This document shows, piece after piece, positions 54,101 through 64,000 of a DNA stretch of 64,000 bases. Under the pieces are notes generated by a model, which was not told the DNA's origin, searched no databases, and saw only the letters and a program-made list of their open reading frames with translations. The stretch comes from Ascochyta rabiei (taxonomy: Eukaryota; Ascomycota; Dothideomycetes; Pleosporales; Didymellaceae), in the NCBI RefSeq assembly GCF_004011695.2, contig NC_082422.1:682001-746000 (forward strand), in the 5' to 3' direction. Positions within the stretch are counted from its first letter, which is position 1. The number at the start of each line of letters is the position of its first letter. A program made the position numbers and the translations under genes.

Positions 54101-56406
54101 CTCGTGGACAAGCGCTACCAGGGAGATGGGGGCGAACATGTTCTCATTCACCGCATGACCGACGATGCTATTATGTCTGTTGCGCAGAAAGTTGCAGACA
54201 AAGCAAGCCTACCGGAGGCCTGGGAGGCCAAACTGGAAGCTCTAATGGCGGAAGGACCTCAGCCCCAGTTGAAAGTTCTTCGCACTCTGCTGAATGAGGG
54301 CGAGAAGATCGACTGGGAGCTGCCTGGGTTGCCAGATCTCAAAGATTTTGTCGAAAAGTGCACTGAGGTTGCGGAAGAAGCCATTGCCTACATCACGCGA
54401 AAACAACAAGCCCGCCAGAAGAATGTGCGGACAGGTAGGGTCAGGGGGGCCAACAAGGCAACTGAGGCTGAAGACAAGGACCGTGAATATCGCAGCATGG
54501 AGAATATCCAGAAGCTTCTCACAAAAGCCAAGGGCCTTGGTTTCGATTGCCCAGAAATCACTGCACTTCGCGAGCGTGCGCAAAGCATTGCAGAGTTCCA
54601 GGATAAAGCACGCATAGCCCTCCGCGACCGCCCATCACAGCAGAGTATCACTCGTCTAGACGAGCTTCTCGAAGAAGGCAAGTCGTTCAGCGTGGATGTG
54701 CCGGAGTTGGAGTCGCTGGAGAAGGTTGTCCAGCAACTCAAGTGGCTGCGAGAAAGCGATGAGTTCAAGTACAAGCCCGCCACGACTCTACAAGAGGTTG
54801 GGGAGCTCATCGCTCGCGGTGTCGAACTGAGTATTCCCGAGAACCATCCCGAGATACAGTTTTTGCAGAGCAAAAAAGAGCAAGGAGAGTTTTGGGAGAC
54901 CAAAGCCAAAGAACTCATGGCCGTCGAAAATGTTCATTACCAGCAGCTGGACGCCCTGTCCAAGCAAGCTGCTAGTCTGCCTGTCACACCGGAAACTCGA
55001 GCTGCAGTGGATGCGATCTTGAAGAAGCAACGCGATGCGCAGGACCTCATCATGTCGCTCTTCGAACGAAGCAAGAACCCCGACTTCCGTCAACGACCGA
55101 TGTACATGGATGTGCGCACTGCGATGGAGCAGCTGAACGCCCTCAACAGCAAGCCAGCAGGTACGATTGATCTTGAGAAAGAGCAAAAGCGACACGAAGA
55201 TTGGATGCGTCGGGGCAAGAAGCTCTTTGGCAAGGCGAACGCACCCCTTCACATCCTTCATGCACATATGAAATCGGTGGATGAGCGCAACCGGTCATGC
55301 TTCGATCTGTCTGACCAGCCGCGCATGCCTGTGGAGCCTGCTTCACGTGAGGCCAGTCCTGTGGATGGGGAAGAAGTGGACGGCTCTGGTTCTAGCCGCG
55401 ATGTTTTCTGCATTTGCCGAAGGCCTGAAGCTGGTATGATGATAGAGTGTGAACTCTGTCATGAATGGTAAGTCCACGGATGTTCCGTCAAGCTGAACGG
55501 CCACTAACACATGGTAGGTACCATGGCAAGTGTCTCAAGATTGCACGTGGCAAGGTGAAGGAAGACGACAAGTACACATGTCCCATCTGTGACTACCGTG
55601 TCAAGATCCCCCGCGATGCCACACGACCCAAGCTCGAAGACCTGCTGGTCTGGCAAGATGAGCTACCCAACCTGCCATTCCAGCCGGAAGAGGAGGAAAC
55701 TCTGGATTCCATCATCGACCACGGTTCCAAGTTCCGTGACTACGTTCAGCAGTACATCAACCCGTTGATGTCAAGTCCCGACGAACTTACCACTCAACGC
55801 TTCTACCTGCGCAAGCTTGAGGGTGCCGATATCCTTCTTTCCAACGAGATCAACTTTTTCCGCCAGGAACTGCACAAATGGGCTCCTGTTGCACCTACAG
55901 CGCCACCCATCCTACAGGTCTCCTTGTCCACTCGCAAGCCTCGACCGACGAAGCAGCAGAAGCTCATGAATCAGCTCGGCATCTCCAACCCAGACGATCT
56001 GCCACCACACCTGCGGACAAAGACGCATCAGTTCAAGCGCAAAGAGGGGGAGGTGGGCAAGCCTGAGGGTCTGAACGCTAACCCAGATCCCTCGCACACG
56101 CCCCCGGGTGAACCTCGCCGTGAGTCAGGCGAGAACGAGTACTTCAACTCGAACTCGGCATCTGCTTACAACAACTCGCCTACCTTTGCTACCAATGCGC
56201 CGCTGAACTTTGGTGGTAGCTCTTCCATTGCGGCGCTGGACCCAGGTCTCTTTGAAAGCTCGGCACAGGTACCGACGAGTCCGATGCAGGACCTGTTCAA
56301 GAGCTCTGGCAACGGACAAGAGCTGTTCGGCGAAGCGATGGAGATGGGTGGTGGCCAGGCGGAAGAAGCCTTGGCTGTCACAGAGGGGAACAGCTACCTG
56401 GATTAG
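51189..56406 (+). CDS. JARID1/KDM5 histone H3K4 demethylase
   Basis: Four exons: 51189-52521, 52640-52740, 52790-55467 and 55518-56406, with introns of 118, 49 and 50 bp; about 1666 residues. Order: JmjN (about 90-135, APTYRPTAEQFKDPVAYMQS); ARID DNA-binding domain (about 162-255, KFHKQHGHSLTRFPSVDKRP); PHD1 (about 479-525, RCESCGTDNDPTNILLCDSC); JmjC (about 635-800), with iron ligands in FCWHAEDHYTYSANYQH and HAGFNHGFNFNEAVNFAPSD; C5HC2 finger (about 878-930, CAFCKTYSYLSRFYC); a PLU-1-like helical region; PHD2 (about 1350-1400), whose CHEWYHGKCLK is formed by the last splice. KDM5 enzymes remove di- and trimethyl marks from H3K4 in an Fe(II)/2-oxoglutarate reaction; KdmB is the Aspergillus name. 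Confidence 0.95.
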
Positions 56407-56968
56407 GTGTCCACCGTCTTCAACGTTCCAGAGTCCCCGCGGGGCTCCTGCTAACCCCTCGATGGCGGTTTTACTTGGGCTCTGCTGCACATGGACGGAC
56501 CTTGTACAACATGTTTTTTCTCTTTTCTTTTTGTTTTTAGGGACGGCGTTGTTGTTCTAGTTCCTCGCACATGTATTTGTTCTGATCATTTCAAGGGCAG
56601 TTGTATGAAGCATGAAGGCTTCTCCAGGCTGTCCATGTCGAGGCATGTGTGTACTGAGGGCACAATGGCTTGAACGGTCTGTTTGTCGCATTCGAGCAGG
56701 TGTTATGGGGTCATGGTGGCGGCTAGGGGGCCGAGATACCCACTGGAAAGGCGTACTGTGTACTCTCTTGTATCTTCACAGTCGAGCAATGGACGATGCA
56801 GCATCTCTGTAAGCTGTGCGTGGTGCTTTGTTCTGCAGGTGCCATGTCGCAGTCTCCTAAAGTGCACTGTTGGTCTGAGTGGGTTGGGGCCAGTGCTTGG
56901 CAACTTCGAAAAAGATGGAGAGCGGTCCGAGCAAGGGCTAGGACTACGACTTCGGACGACATCTCACC
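56407..56968. other. Intergenic
   Basis: 560 bp between two plus-strand genes, holding the KDM5 3' UTR and the OXA1 promoter. No other feature seen. Confidence 0.4.
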
Positions 56969-58929
56969 ATGCTGCCAAGTAGAGGGCTGCGGCCCGCCCA
57001 GTTGGCTCCCTTGGCCTCGCGCCAATCGACACATGTCTATTCGAATGCTTCACGAAAGGTGCGCATCCCACGAGGACGACGACTGGCCCCCGGCTCCACA
57101 CCACACCTCCGCCTCCGCATGCCGCAGGGCAGCCGTGGCGGACATGGAGTCATGCGCGCCCACGTCTGCGGCACAGTCGTTGCTGTGGCCTAGCAGAGAA
57201 GCTTACTGACGTGTGGCCTGCAGTTTTCTTCCCTTCCTCGGACTGCCCGTCTCCCACCCTCGTCCCGCGCAGGCCCACTGTCGGCCCAGTCGAGGACGGG
57301 CGCTGGCGCAAACTCGCACATGGCCCCGAAGGCATCGTCTGTCCGTTACGCATCTTGGTACGCGCCTTGGGGCTGGGGTCGCTCCAGCACGCCCGGCGCC
57401 GGCGACCTGCCCGTTGAAACCGTGCCCATTGCCGACTTCTCCAAGGCACCCACGCCAGCCTTTGAGCCTCAGGTGACCACCGCCACGCCCGAGATGGCGC
57501 CCGCAGGCATCGACAAGCCCGCCGTCACCGAGAACGCCATTGCCTCCGCCGAGGGCTCCTCTTCGACGCTCGATGCGCAGACACTGGACGAGCTACTCAA
57601 CACCGACCCCGTCAAGGACGTCATCCCCAGGGCGGACATGGACCCCACACAGCTCATCGACCACCCGGGACAGCTGGCGGAACTGGGCTTGGACTACGGC
57701 TGGGGCGTCACAACCATGTTCGAGAAGCTCATCGAGTCCATATACCTGCAGACGGGCTGGGGCTGGGCAGGCACCATCATGGCGACCACGGTCGTCGTGC
57801 GCAGCGGCATGTTTGTCTTCCAGGCCCTCAGCTCCGACAAGATGGCGGCCATGGCGGCCCTGAGCCCCGTCACCAAGCCGCTGCAGGACAAGCTGTCAGC
57901 GGCGCTCGCGGCAGGCGACAAGCAAAAGGCAGATCTGTACAAGATGCAGCAGGCAGCCATCATGAAGCCTCACATGGGTGGCATGGCCTCGATGGCAGGT
58001 TTCACCGCTATCCAGGCCGTCGTTGGTTTCTGTGCCTTCCGACTGCTGAGAGCCATGGGTGAATTGCCGGTCCCGGGAATGGCCCACGACGGTTTCTTAT
58101 GGTTCACTGATCTCACTTCCCGCGATCCCTACTTCATTCTGCCAGCTACCACCACCTTCATCATGTACCAAGTTTTCAAGGTACGCCGACACTCCACCCG
58201 CACGCATTCGCACAACGCTAACTCTGTTTACAGCGTGGAGGTGAGACGGGTGTTGCAGACGCGACAGGACAGGCTGCCCAGCGACAGAAGCTCATGACCG
58301 GTATGGCCTTCTTCATCGGTCTCATCACCGCTTTCCAGGCGTCCGCGCTGCAGCTCTACTTCCTCGTCTCCGGTATCCTCGGTGCCGGAACAGGCTACCT
58401 CCTCAAGCAGAACGGCTTCAGACGCATGATTGGCATTCACCTCCTTCCCAAACCAGAGAGCAACGAGCTTTTCACAAAGGTGGTCAAGGGCGAGCTCAAG
58501 CTCAAGGACATCAAGGGTCCTGACGGCAAGATCCGCTACCAGCCCCCAAGCCAGCTGAAGACCAAGTCTGCTCTCGGCACAACACGCCGCAACGCCACCC
58601 TGGCCGGTGGTGCCATCAAGATCAAGGAGGGAACGACTATCCCACTGCACATGCGCGCCGAGCAGCCCAAGGTGGACAAGGAGTTCCCTGACCGCGACGC
58701 CGACTTCGACCAAGGCCCCAAGGGCAGCCTGGCGGAGAAGATGGACTACTACCGCCGCAACTACAAGATGGCGTACGTCAAGCGCAGGATGAACGACAGC
58801 ATGCGAGGCATGATGCAGAGAGCAGGGTACGACGTGGGCACCAACCTGTCGCGGGAAGAGGAGAAGAGGAAGAGGAAAGCGGAGCAGTACGAGGTGGAGA
58901 GGAAGAGGCGGTTCGAGAACAGGAGGTAG
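56969..58929 (+). CDS. OXA1 mitochondrial inner-membrane insertase
   Basis: Three exons, 56969-57058, 57224-58180 and 58234-58929, with introns of 165 and 53 bp; about 580 residues. Exon 1 encodes a presequence-like MLPSRGLRPAQLAPLASRQS, and the presequence continues in exon 2 (SSLPRTARLPPSSRAG). The insertase core (YidC/Oxa1/Alb3) begins with LQTGWGWAGTIMATTVVVRS, then a charged loop, then AIQAVVGFCAFRLLRAMGEL, and YFILPATTTFIMYQVFK joined to the third exon's MTGMAFFIGLITAFQASALQ. The C-tail is long, basic and helical, as in fungal Oxa1 where it binds mitoribosomes. It inserts mitochondrially made proteins and some imported ones into the inner membrane. Exon 1 is my placement; without it the protein would start at 57320 inside the presequence. 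Confidence 0.87.
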
Positions 58930-59194
58930 GGGGACGGGGGGGATCTGTACCATATTGCATGTTCAGGGGTTCAGGCTTGTGCCATCAAGACGGGTAGGGA
59001 GGACACAGGATGGAGAGCGGATAGTGTACTTGTAGAGATTCTTGTACCAATACTTGGACGCAAAACGCCGTCTCCTTTGTTGCAGGCCTGGTCCAGGTTC
59101 GCATTTTGCATTTCATCATTCCCAGCCGTCTCACTCTGTGTCCTCGACTTGGATGACGACATGGTTTCCCCATCCCCACCCATCGACCCTCGTC
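58930..59194. other. Convergent 3' flank, OXA1 / MIM1
   Basis: 265 bp between the stops of two convergent genes for mitochondrial membrane protein biogenesis. No other feature seen. Confidence 0.5.
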
Positions 59195-59427
59195 CTACTC
59201 CAGAGCCGTGTACATATCCAATTCCTGCCCATTCCTCCTCCGCCTCTCCACGGGATCAGCGCGCATCTCGACGCCAGGACCGACACGTCTAGAGTCGCTC
59301 CGTCCCGAGGGGAAAACCTGGCGCGCGTCAGTCTCGTCTCGTCTCGTCTCGTTCTCGTTCTCGTTTCCCACCGCCATTCGCCCGCCGTCTTCTGCCCCAG
59401 TTCCCTGCACACGCCTGCCCCTTTGTG

Positions 59428-59483
<56 letters not shown>

Positions 59484-59806
59484 CGCACCTTGGTTCCACT
59501 CCAGCCCAATCGAAACGCGGCCTCGTTCGCAACCAACTCTCCGAATCCCAGCATCAGCCCGTTTACAAACGGCAGCAGCAGGTTGATGGCGGCGCCGCGC
59601 AGCAGGCCCCAGAGGGTGGGTGGGCTGTAGAGGATCAAGGGCGACGAGGACGAGGGCGGGGAGTGTGACGGCGAGGCGGAGGCGTCGGCGTCGGCGTCGT
59701 AGTCTTCAGAGTCCGAGGGAAAGGTGGTCGTGCTGGCTTCGAGGTGGTTGCTGGGCGGGTCGAGGATCGCTGGGTCGCTCGGGAGGATGTCGAGGGGGTC
59801 CGACAT
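59195..59806 (-). CDS. MIM1 mitochondrial outer-membrane import protein
   Basis: Exons 59489-59806 and 59195-59317 join across a 171-bp intron (AAG|GTGCG...GCCAG) to give 146 residues. The N-terminal ~65 residues are acidic and Ser/Pro-rich, facing the cytosol. One membrane segment follows, with the family pattern LWGLLRGAAINLLLPFVNGL then MLGFGELVANEAAFRLGW, rich in small residues that let helices pack. The joined end reads WSGTKVFPSGRSDSRRVGPG and RADPVERRRR, as in fungal Mim1. Known Mim1 forms a complex with Mim2 that inserts alpha-helical outer-membrane proteins such as the small Tom subunits. The intron is enlarged by simple repeats, and reading through it would give a false poly-Leu/Ser stretch. 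Confidence 0.85.
59432..59480. repeat. (GA)n in MIM1 intron
   Basis: About 49 bp of pure GA starting four bases inside the MIM1 donor, so on the mRNA strand a CT tract follows the 5' splice site directly. A second array, TCTCG/TTCTCG, at about 59332-59367 sits near the acceptor of the same intron. Confidence 0.95.
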
Positions 59807-60341
59807 GGTGGTGGGTGGGTGGGGAGGCGGACCGCGTGGCGTGATTAGTGGTGGTGGTGGTGTTGGATTGATGTTGCTGCTGCTGCTGCTGCTTGGCGAG
59901 ATCGAAACCCTCCGGGTGAGCGTAGAGAGCTGATCTGCTGCCGAGGTGGAGGTGGTGCATGGACGTTACTGAGGCTCTGAGCCATGTCCGGTCTTGGCGC
60001 TCGGGAGAGCTTGGATGCACGGCGGTTGCCTGCTACGTGGGTGCTTGGGAATATCAGAGAGTTGGATGCAGAATGAGGTTTTGGTTTTCCATGTTGTACA
60101 GCCGTGTGAAGGCATCCACAGCTCCATCAACACATTTGAATTGGGCTTCGGTTGCTCTGGGAGTCGTTTGCTCGCTGCTCCTTCTCCCACAGGGTACAAA
60201 GTCGACGTCACCCGCTGCCGCCTTCGCAACCCCACCGCGCCTATGGGAGCTCTACCCAACCACATGCACCACGTCTAGTCCTCCCCCTCGACTTTCTTTC
60301 ACAAAAGCCACCGCCACCGTGACCTCCACGACTCACCGGTC
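59807..60341. promoter_or_regulatory. Divergent promoter, MIM1 / SHP1
   Basis: 535 bp between divergent start codons. It has a short CTG run near 59876-59891 and GGTGGT-type repeats just upstream of MIM1. No defined factor site. Confidence 0.5.
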
Positions 60342-61716
60342 ATGTCTTCAAGCGCACCGGCCAACCGCGACGACCACATTGCGCAGCTTGTAGGCCTTGC
60401 TGGTGTAGCGCCCGCAGAGGCAAGTCGAAGGTCCTAGAAGCGTGGGGGGTGGAGTGACTGACTAACGTCGACCTGCAGGCAGAGCGATATCTCGACGCCG
60501 CCAACGGTGACCTCCAAGTCGCCGCCGAACTCTTCTACGAGCAGTCCACGGAGCAGGAACAGGCACCAGACACGGACATGGCCGGCAACGACCAGACCAC
60601 AAGTCCCCCCAACCCGCCCCAGCAGCCGGTCCCGGGCGGCGGCCGCACTCTCGCAGGCGCATACGTACCGCCGACGGAAGCCTCGTCGTCGTCTTCGTCG
60701 GCGCCGCAGCAGCGAGGCGTGGCCGGGTTGCGGACGCTCAAGGACCTGCAGTCCACAGGCGGCGGACACGGACACGCCCACGACGACGACTCGGATGAGG
60801 ACGCCAAGGACGACGAGAACCAGGACTTCTTCGCCGGCGGGGAGAAGTCGGGCCTCGCTGTCCAGAACCCCAACCAAGCCAACCCTCGCGACCACATCAA
60901 CAACATCCTGAAGAGGGCGCGGCAGTCAGTAGACACACCCAGCACGGGACTGGGGTCATGCTAACCGCGATCAGGAATGCGCCCCGGCCTGGTGGCGACG
61001 ACGAGCAACCGACCTCGCGCTTCACCGGCAGCGGGACCACGCTCGGAGGCGACGATGCGCCCTCGCGACACGTCCCAGATCCCAACGCCACCCAGCCTGC
61101 ACCTCAGCCGCGTGCTCACCGCGAGCTCCACCTCTGGCGCGACGGCTTCTCCGTCGACGATGGAGCGCTCTTCCGCTACGACGACCCAGCCAACGCACGC
61201 ACGCTGGAGATGATCAACACGGGCCATGCTCCGCTTCACATCCTGAACGTCGAGCATGGACAGGAGGTCGATGTCGAGGTACACGCGCACAAGGACGAGG
61301 ACTACAAGCAGCCCAAGAAGAAGTACGTTCCCTTTGCTGGTTCCGGCCAGCGACTTGGTAGCCCAACACCGGGCGTAAGCACCTCGGCTGCACCTGCTGC
61401 GGCCTCTTCCAGTACGACGGCTGCACCAGCCTCGACTGGCTCCGCGCAACCTACCGTTGACGTCGACACTTCCGCGCCCACCGTCACACTGCAGATTCGA
61501 CTTGGCGATGGCACGCGCATGCAGTCGCGCTTCAACACGACGCACACCGTTGGCCATGTCTACAGCTTCGTGGACCGGGCCAGTCCTGACAGCCAGTCGC
61601 GCGCATATGCACTCATGACGACGTTCCCTTCCAAGGAGCTCACAGACAAGGCTCAGGTGCTGGGCGACATGGCCGAGTTCAAGCGCGGAGGTGTGGTGGT
61701 GCAGAAATGGAAATAA
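60342..61716 (+). CDS. SHP1/p47 UBA-SEP-UBX cofactor of Cdc48
   Basis: Three exons: 60342-60419, 60479-60924 and 60975-61716; introns of 59 and 50 bp; 421 residues. Order: UBA (about 8-45, HIAQLVGLAGVAPAEAERYL), built across the first splice; acidic/Ser-rich linker; the conserved HINNILKRARQNAPRPGGDD made by the second splice; SEP domain (about 223-290, LWRDGFSVDDGALFRYDDPA); UBX domain (about 343-421, VTLQIRLGDGTRMQSRFNTT ... FPSKEL). This is the p47/Shp1 layout. These proteins bring ubiquitinated cargo and phosphatase-1 functions to the AAA ATPase Cdc48/p97. The first intron begins GCAAGT, a GC-AG intron with a good CTAAC branch site; no GT donor keeps the frame. Confidence 0.93.
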
Positions 61717-61821
61717 GGATACCCGTGGTGCAAGACGGCTGGCACAGAGTTTTATCGAGTGCAAGAGGGTCGGGATCGGAGCGACCACGTCAGCCCTGCA
61801 CTCGGCCTGCACCAAAATCAC

Positions 61822-61914
61822 GGACTGACGGACTGACTGACTGGTGGACTGACTGACTGACTGACTGACTGGCTGGCTGACTGACTGACTGACTGACTGG
61901 CTGGCTGACTGACT
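61822..61914. repeat. GACT tetranucleotide array
   Basis: About 20 GACT units with GGCT variants over 93 bp, about 100 bp after the SHP1 stop codon. Confidence 0.95.
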
Positions 61915-63263
61915 TGCGACTTGGGACTGAATTTGGAGAGGGCGAAAAAAGGGCATGGTAGATTCATGGCACAGGGCGCTCTGCAGCAGGAGCTTTACTG
62001 CAGCATCAGATAGTAGTTAGGGTAATGCAATGCGATGCACGATGCCAGGTATCAAGTCGCTCAAGTCGCACCTCAACGGGATCGAATGTCCCCCTTGTTG
62101 CACCGCAGGGCGGATGTTCCATACAAGGGCTGTGAAAAGCAATGCTGATTGGCCTCTTGTTTCGAGATGGAGGCCGATCGGTTTATTTGTGCCAGCGCGT
62201 GTAGGATCTGGATGTGCGCTCTGCTTGTGCGGACATGGTGCTGAGTGAAGCGCAGGACAGAGCTAGATGTATTTGTAACCGTCAGGAAACAAGGCGTGGG
62301 TCGTCTTTACTTGCTACGCCGTCCATGTGGACGTGGGTGTTGTACGTCTAGTACTGTGTACGCACTGTAGTCTGCTCCACGTACTTTGAAACCTGCACGA
62401 GGCCGACCATGGAAGCACAGACGGCGTTTTGCTGTCGACACTTTGGTTTCACTCATGTCGATCCAGACCGCAGGACGTGAGAAGCAAATGAGCGAGTACC
62501 TTGCAGCCTCTCCCACCACGTCCCAACAGAACAAGTGTGCGCGTACAAGATTACAAGATGATGTCGTTTGCCGCAATCACCTGAGCGGGACTAGGAAGCC
62601 GGGGAGAGAGAGACCCTTGCTGAAGTGAGCCATTCAGCTGAAGACGCACGACTCACTCACCTTCCCTTGACAGCAGGTCGACCGTTACGTCGCGCGGCCG
62701 CCCTGCCTATCAGCGGATCCTCAATCTCGGCGCACAAGGCGGCGTTTCCTGCCTGCTGCCAGCCTCGACGACCGACGCCCGACCATCGTTCCTCTCTGCC
62801 TGCCATGGTTTTGCGGGACAACGGGCATGGATGGGGGAGAACTAGCAGCCCGCTGATCGGCATCGCGTTGATGAGCGTTTCGCAAAAGGCCCGAGCGGCG
62901 CGCGTCACACCATGTCCGAAACTGCGACTGAGGCGAAAGCCAACCTGCCGTCCGCCTCGATCGACAGGGAGAGCGAGGGCAGAGCAAGCGTGTGCAGGCG
63001 AAAGCTGGCCACTGCCGCTGCATCGTAACCGACACCGTGCTGGGGAGCGGTGGGGGGTGTAGGTACTGTGTGTAACGCGTCATCGCCGTGCTGGGACAAC
63101 CCTGCAGCGACCGTGTAGGGCCCCATGTACATGTATGGCCGTCTGTGAAAAAGATATGGGTGGCCGGAGATGAGGAGTTTCTGGACGCCTTCTGTGGTTT
63201 GAGATCGTGGTGAGCTTGGTGCCGCACGCGCGAGCCTTGTTTCTTGTTTCTTGTTCCTTGTCT

Positions 63264-63316
63264 CTTCACGCTTCACGCTTCACGCTTCACGCTTCACGCT
63301 TCACGCTTCACGCTTC
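63264..63316. repeat. 7-bp CTTCACG array
   Basis: About seven perfect copies of CTTCACG, preceded by a TTGTTTCTTGTTCCTTG run. It is about 390 bp before the start codon at 63704. Confidence 0.93.
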
Positions 63317-63703
63317 TCTCTTCCGCTCCAAAAGCTTTGTCTTTGTGTCTTTGTTGCTGCCTGTCGGTCGACTCCGTCTGCGACTGTCTTGCTTGCCACT
63401 CCTTTGCAGCTCTGCAGCAGTGCCGGCTATCGACTAGTCTTTACCTTCCTTTGCAGCGCAAGTCGCTCCTGCCTGTCGTGACTTCACAAGTGCTGTGTCG
63501 TCTACCACACCGCAGTCCTCAGACTCGTTCCCGCTGCGTGCACGCCTTCCCGCAAGCGATGCAGCACCGGTAATCCTACCCGCCGTCATCCTATCTAGTA
63601 CGATACCGCAATACGTTAGTCCGCAATCCTAGGACGATAGATACACGGATACACGGATACACGAATACACGAATACGCGTTCGACTACGCATCCACCACC
63701 AAC

Positions 63704-64000
63704 ATGTTTGTCCGATCCCCTCGCAGGTTTGCGATTCTTTCCTTTGTAGCGTTTGTCTTCATATTAGCCGTTCTGCAGCAGAGTCCGTGGGCGAAAGAGA
63801 GAGTGTACGAGCAGGTGTCGCTACTCAACTCGGCATACAAGCCGCATCAAGAACCGATTCCAAACCAGAGCCAGGAGCAGTCCCAGGCCCACCTCGAAGA
63901 TGCGTGGCAACACGCAGTACCAGCGGCGACGCCAAGTCCACCCATGACGAAGCCTGAGCCGAGTCAGACGGTGAAGAGCCCGTCGAGTGATCCCGTCACG
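63704..64000 (+). CDS. N-terminus of a type II membrane protein (cut by window end)
   Basis: An open frame from MFVRSPRRFAILSF runs to the edge, 99 codons without a stop. A short basic N-terminus, a hydrophobic anchor (AILSFVAFVFILAVLQ, about residues 9-24) and a Gln/Pro/Ser-rich stem are what fungal Golgi glycosyltransferases look like. No catalytic domain lies within the window, so the product cannot be named. Confidence 0.6.
   Translation, partial: MFVRSPRRFAILSFVAFVFILAVLQQSPWAKERVYEQVSLLNSAYKPHQEPIPNQSQEQSQAHLEDAWQHAVPAATPSPPMTKPEPSQTVKSPSSDPVT

Larger units (their letters stand above)
61717..63703. other. Long intergenic with short tandem repeats
   Basis: Nearly 2 kb without a supported gene. 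It contains a GACT array (61822-61914) and a 7-bp CTTCACG array (63264-63316). The right end should hold the promoter and leader of the gene at 63704, where GATACACG repeats occur at about 63640-63672. Confidence 0.5.

Noticed and set aside
57320..57400. OXA1 start at 57320
   Set aside because: The same frame continues upstream with presequence-like residues to a good acceptor at 57224, and a matching first exon exists at 56969.

Overview
The window looks like nuclear DNA of a filamentous ascomycete (Pezizomycotina; Dothideomycetes is my inference, not shown). The signs are many 49-60 bp GT-AG introns with CTAAC/TGAC-like branch sites, GC-rich genes on both strands, fungal-specific families (RTT109, MIM1, NRP1, SLX1, fungal TRK and GSY), and a transposon relic mutated in the manner of repeat-induced point mutation (RIP).

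Layout. Positions 1 to about 5860 hold a gene-free, AT-rich, stop-saturated relic tract. On both strands it has almost no TCA or CCA, while ACA and GCA survive. Two short TG-start elements with 5-bp target-site duplications (1646-1899 and 2794-3109) sit in it and have kept their TCA/CCA sites, so they look like later insertions, probably solo LTRs. From about 5890 the sequence is ordinary gene-rich DNA. In order it holds: a PQ-loop vacuolar transporter (-), auxilin/SWA2 (-), a BCS1-like AAA ATPase (+), a GFA/CENP-V protein (+), a secreted S41-type peptidase (+), RTT109 (-), mitoribosomal mL57 (+), ceramide glucosyltransferase (+), an unclear membrane-protein locus (-), a GT71 mannosyltransferase (-), the NRP1-type RNA-binding protein (-), an F-box/LRR protein (+), an RA-PH adaptor (+), glycogen synthase (+), a TRK potassium transporter (+), thymidylate kinase CDC8 (-), a thioredoxin-fold protein (+), SLX1 (-), a KDM5/JARID1 demethylase (+), OXA1 (+), MIM1 (-), SHP1/p47 (+) and the start of a type II membrane protein cut by the window edge.

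Functions. Most genes are conserved housekeeping genes, not a gene cluster. Themes that recur are mitochondrial biogenesis (mL57, OXA1, MIM1, perhaps the BCS1-like protein), glycan and lipid sugar transfer (GCS, GT71, GSY), chromatin and genome upkeep (RTT109, KDM5, SLX1, CDC8) and AAA/clathrin protein handling (SHP1, SWA2). Several pairs are divergent and share short promoters (RTT109/mL57, CDC8/thioredoxin-like, MIM1/SHP1).

Repeats. From about 31 kb rightward the non-coding DNA is rich in short tandem repeats. Five different minisatellites lie in the divergent NRP1/F-box interval (31.2-33.4 kb), and simple repeats fill introns of TRK, CDC8 and MIM1. I found no convincing new multi-gene system. 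The strongest unusual signal is the strict (T/C)CA context of the point mutations in the relic tract and the unmutated insertions within it. Exon boundaries were placed by reading splice sites and checking that frames join; no search or alignment was run.
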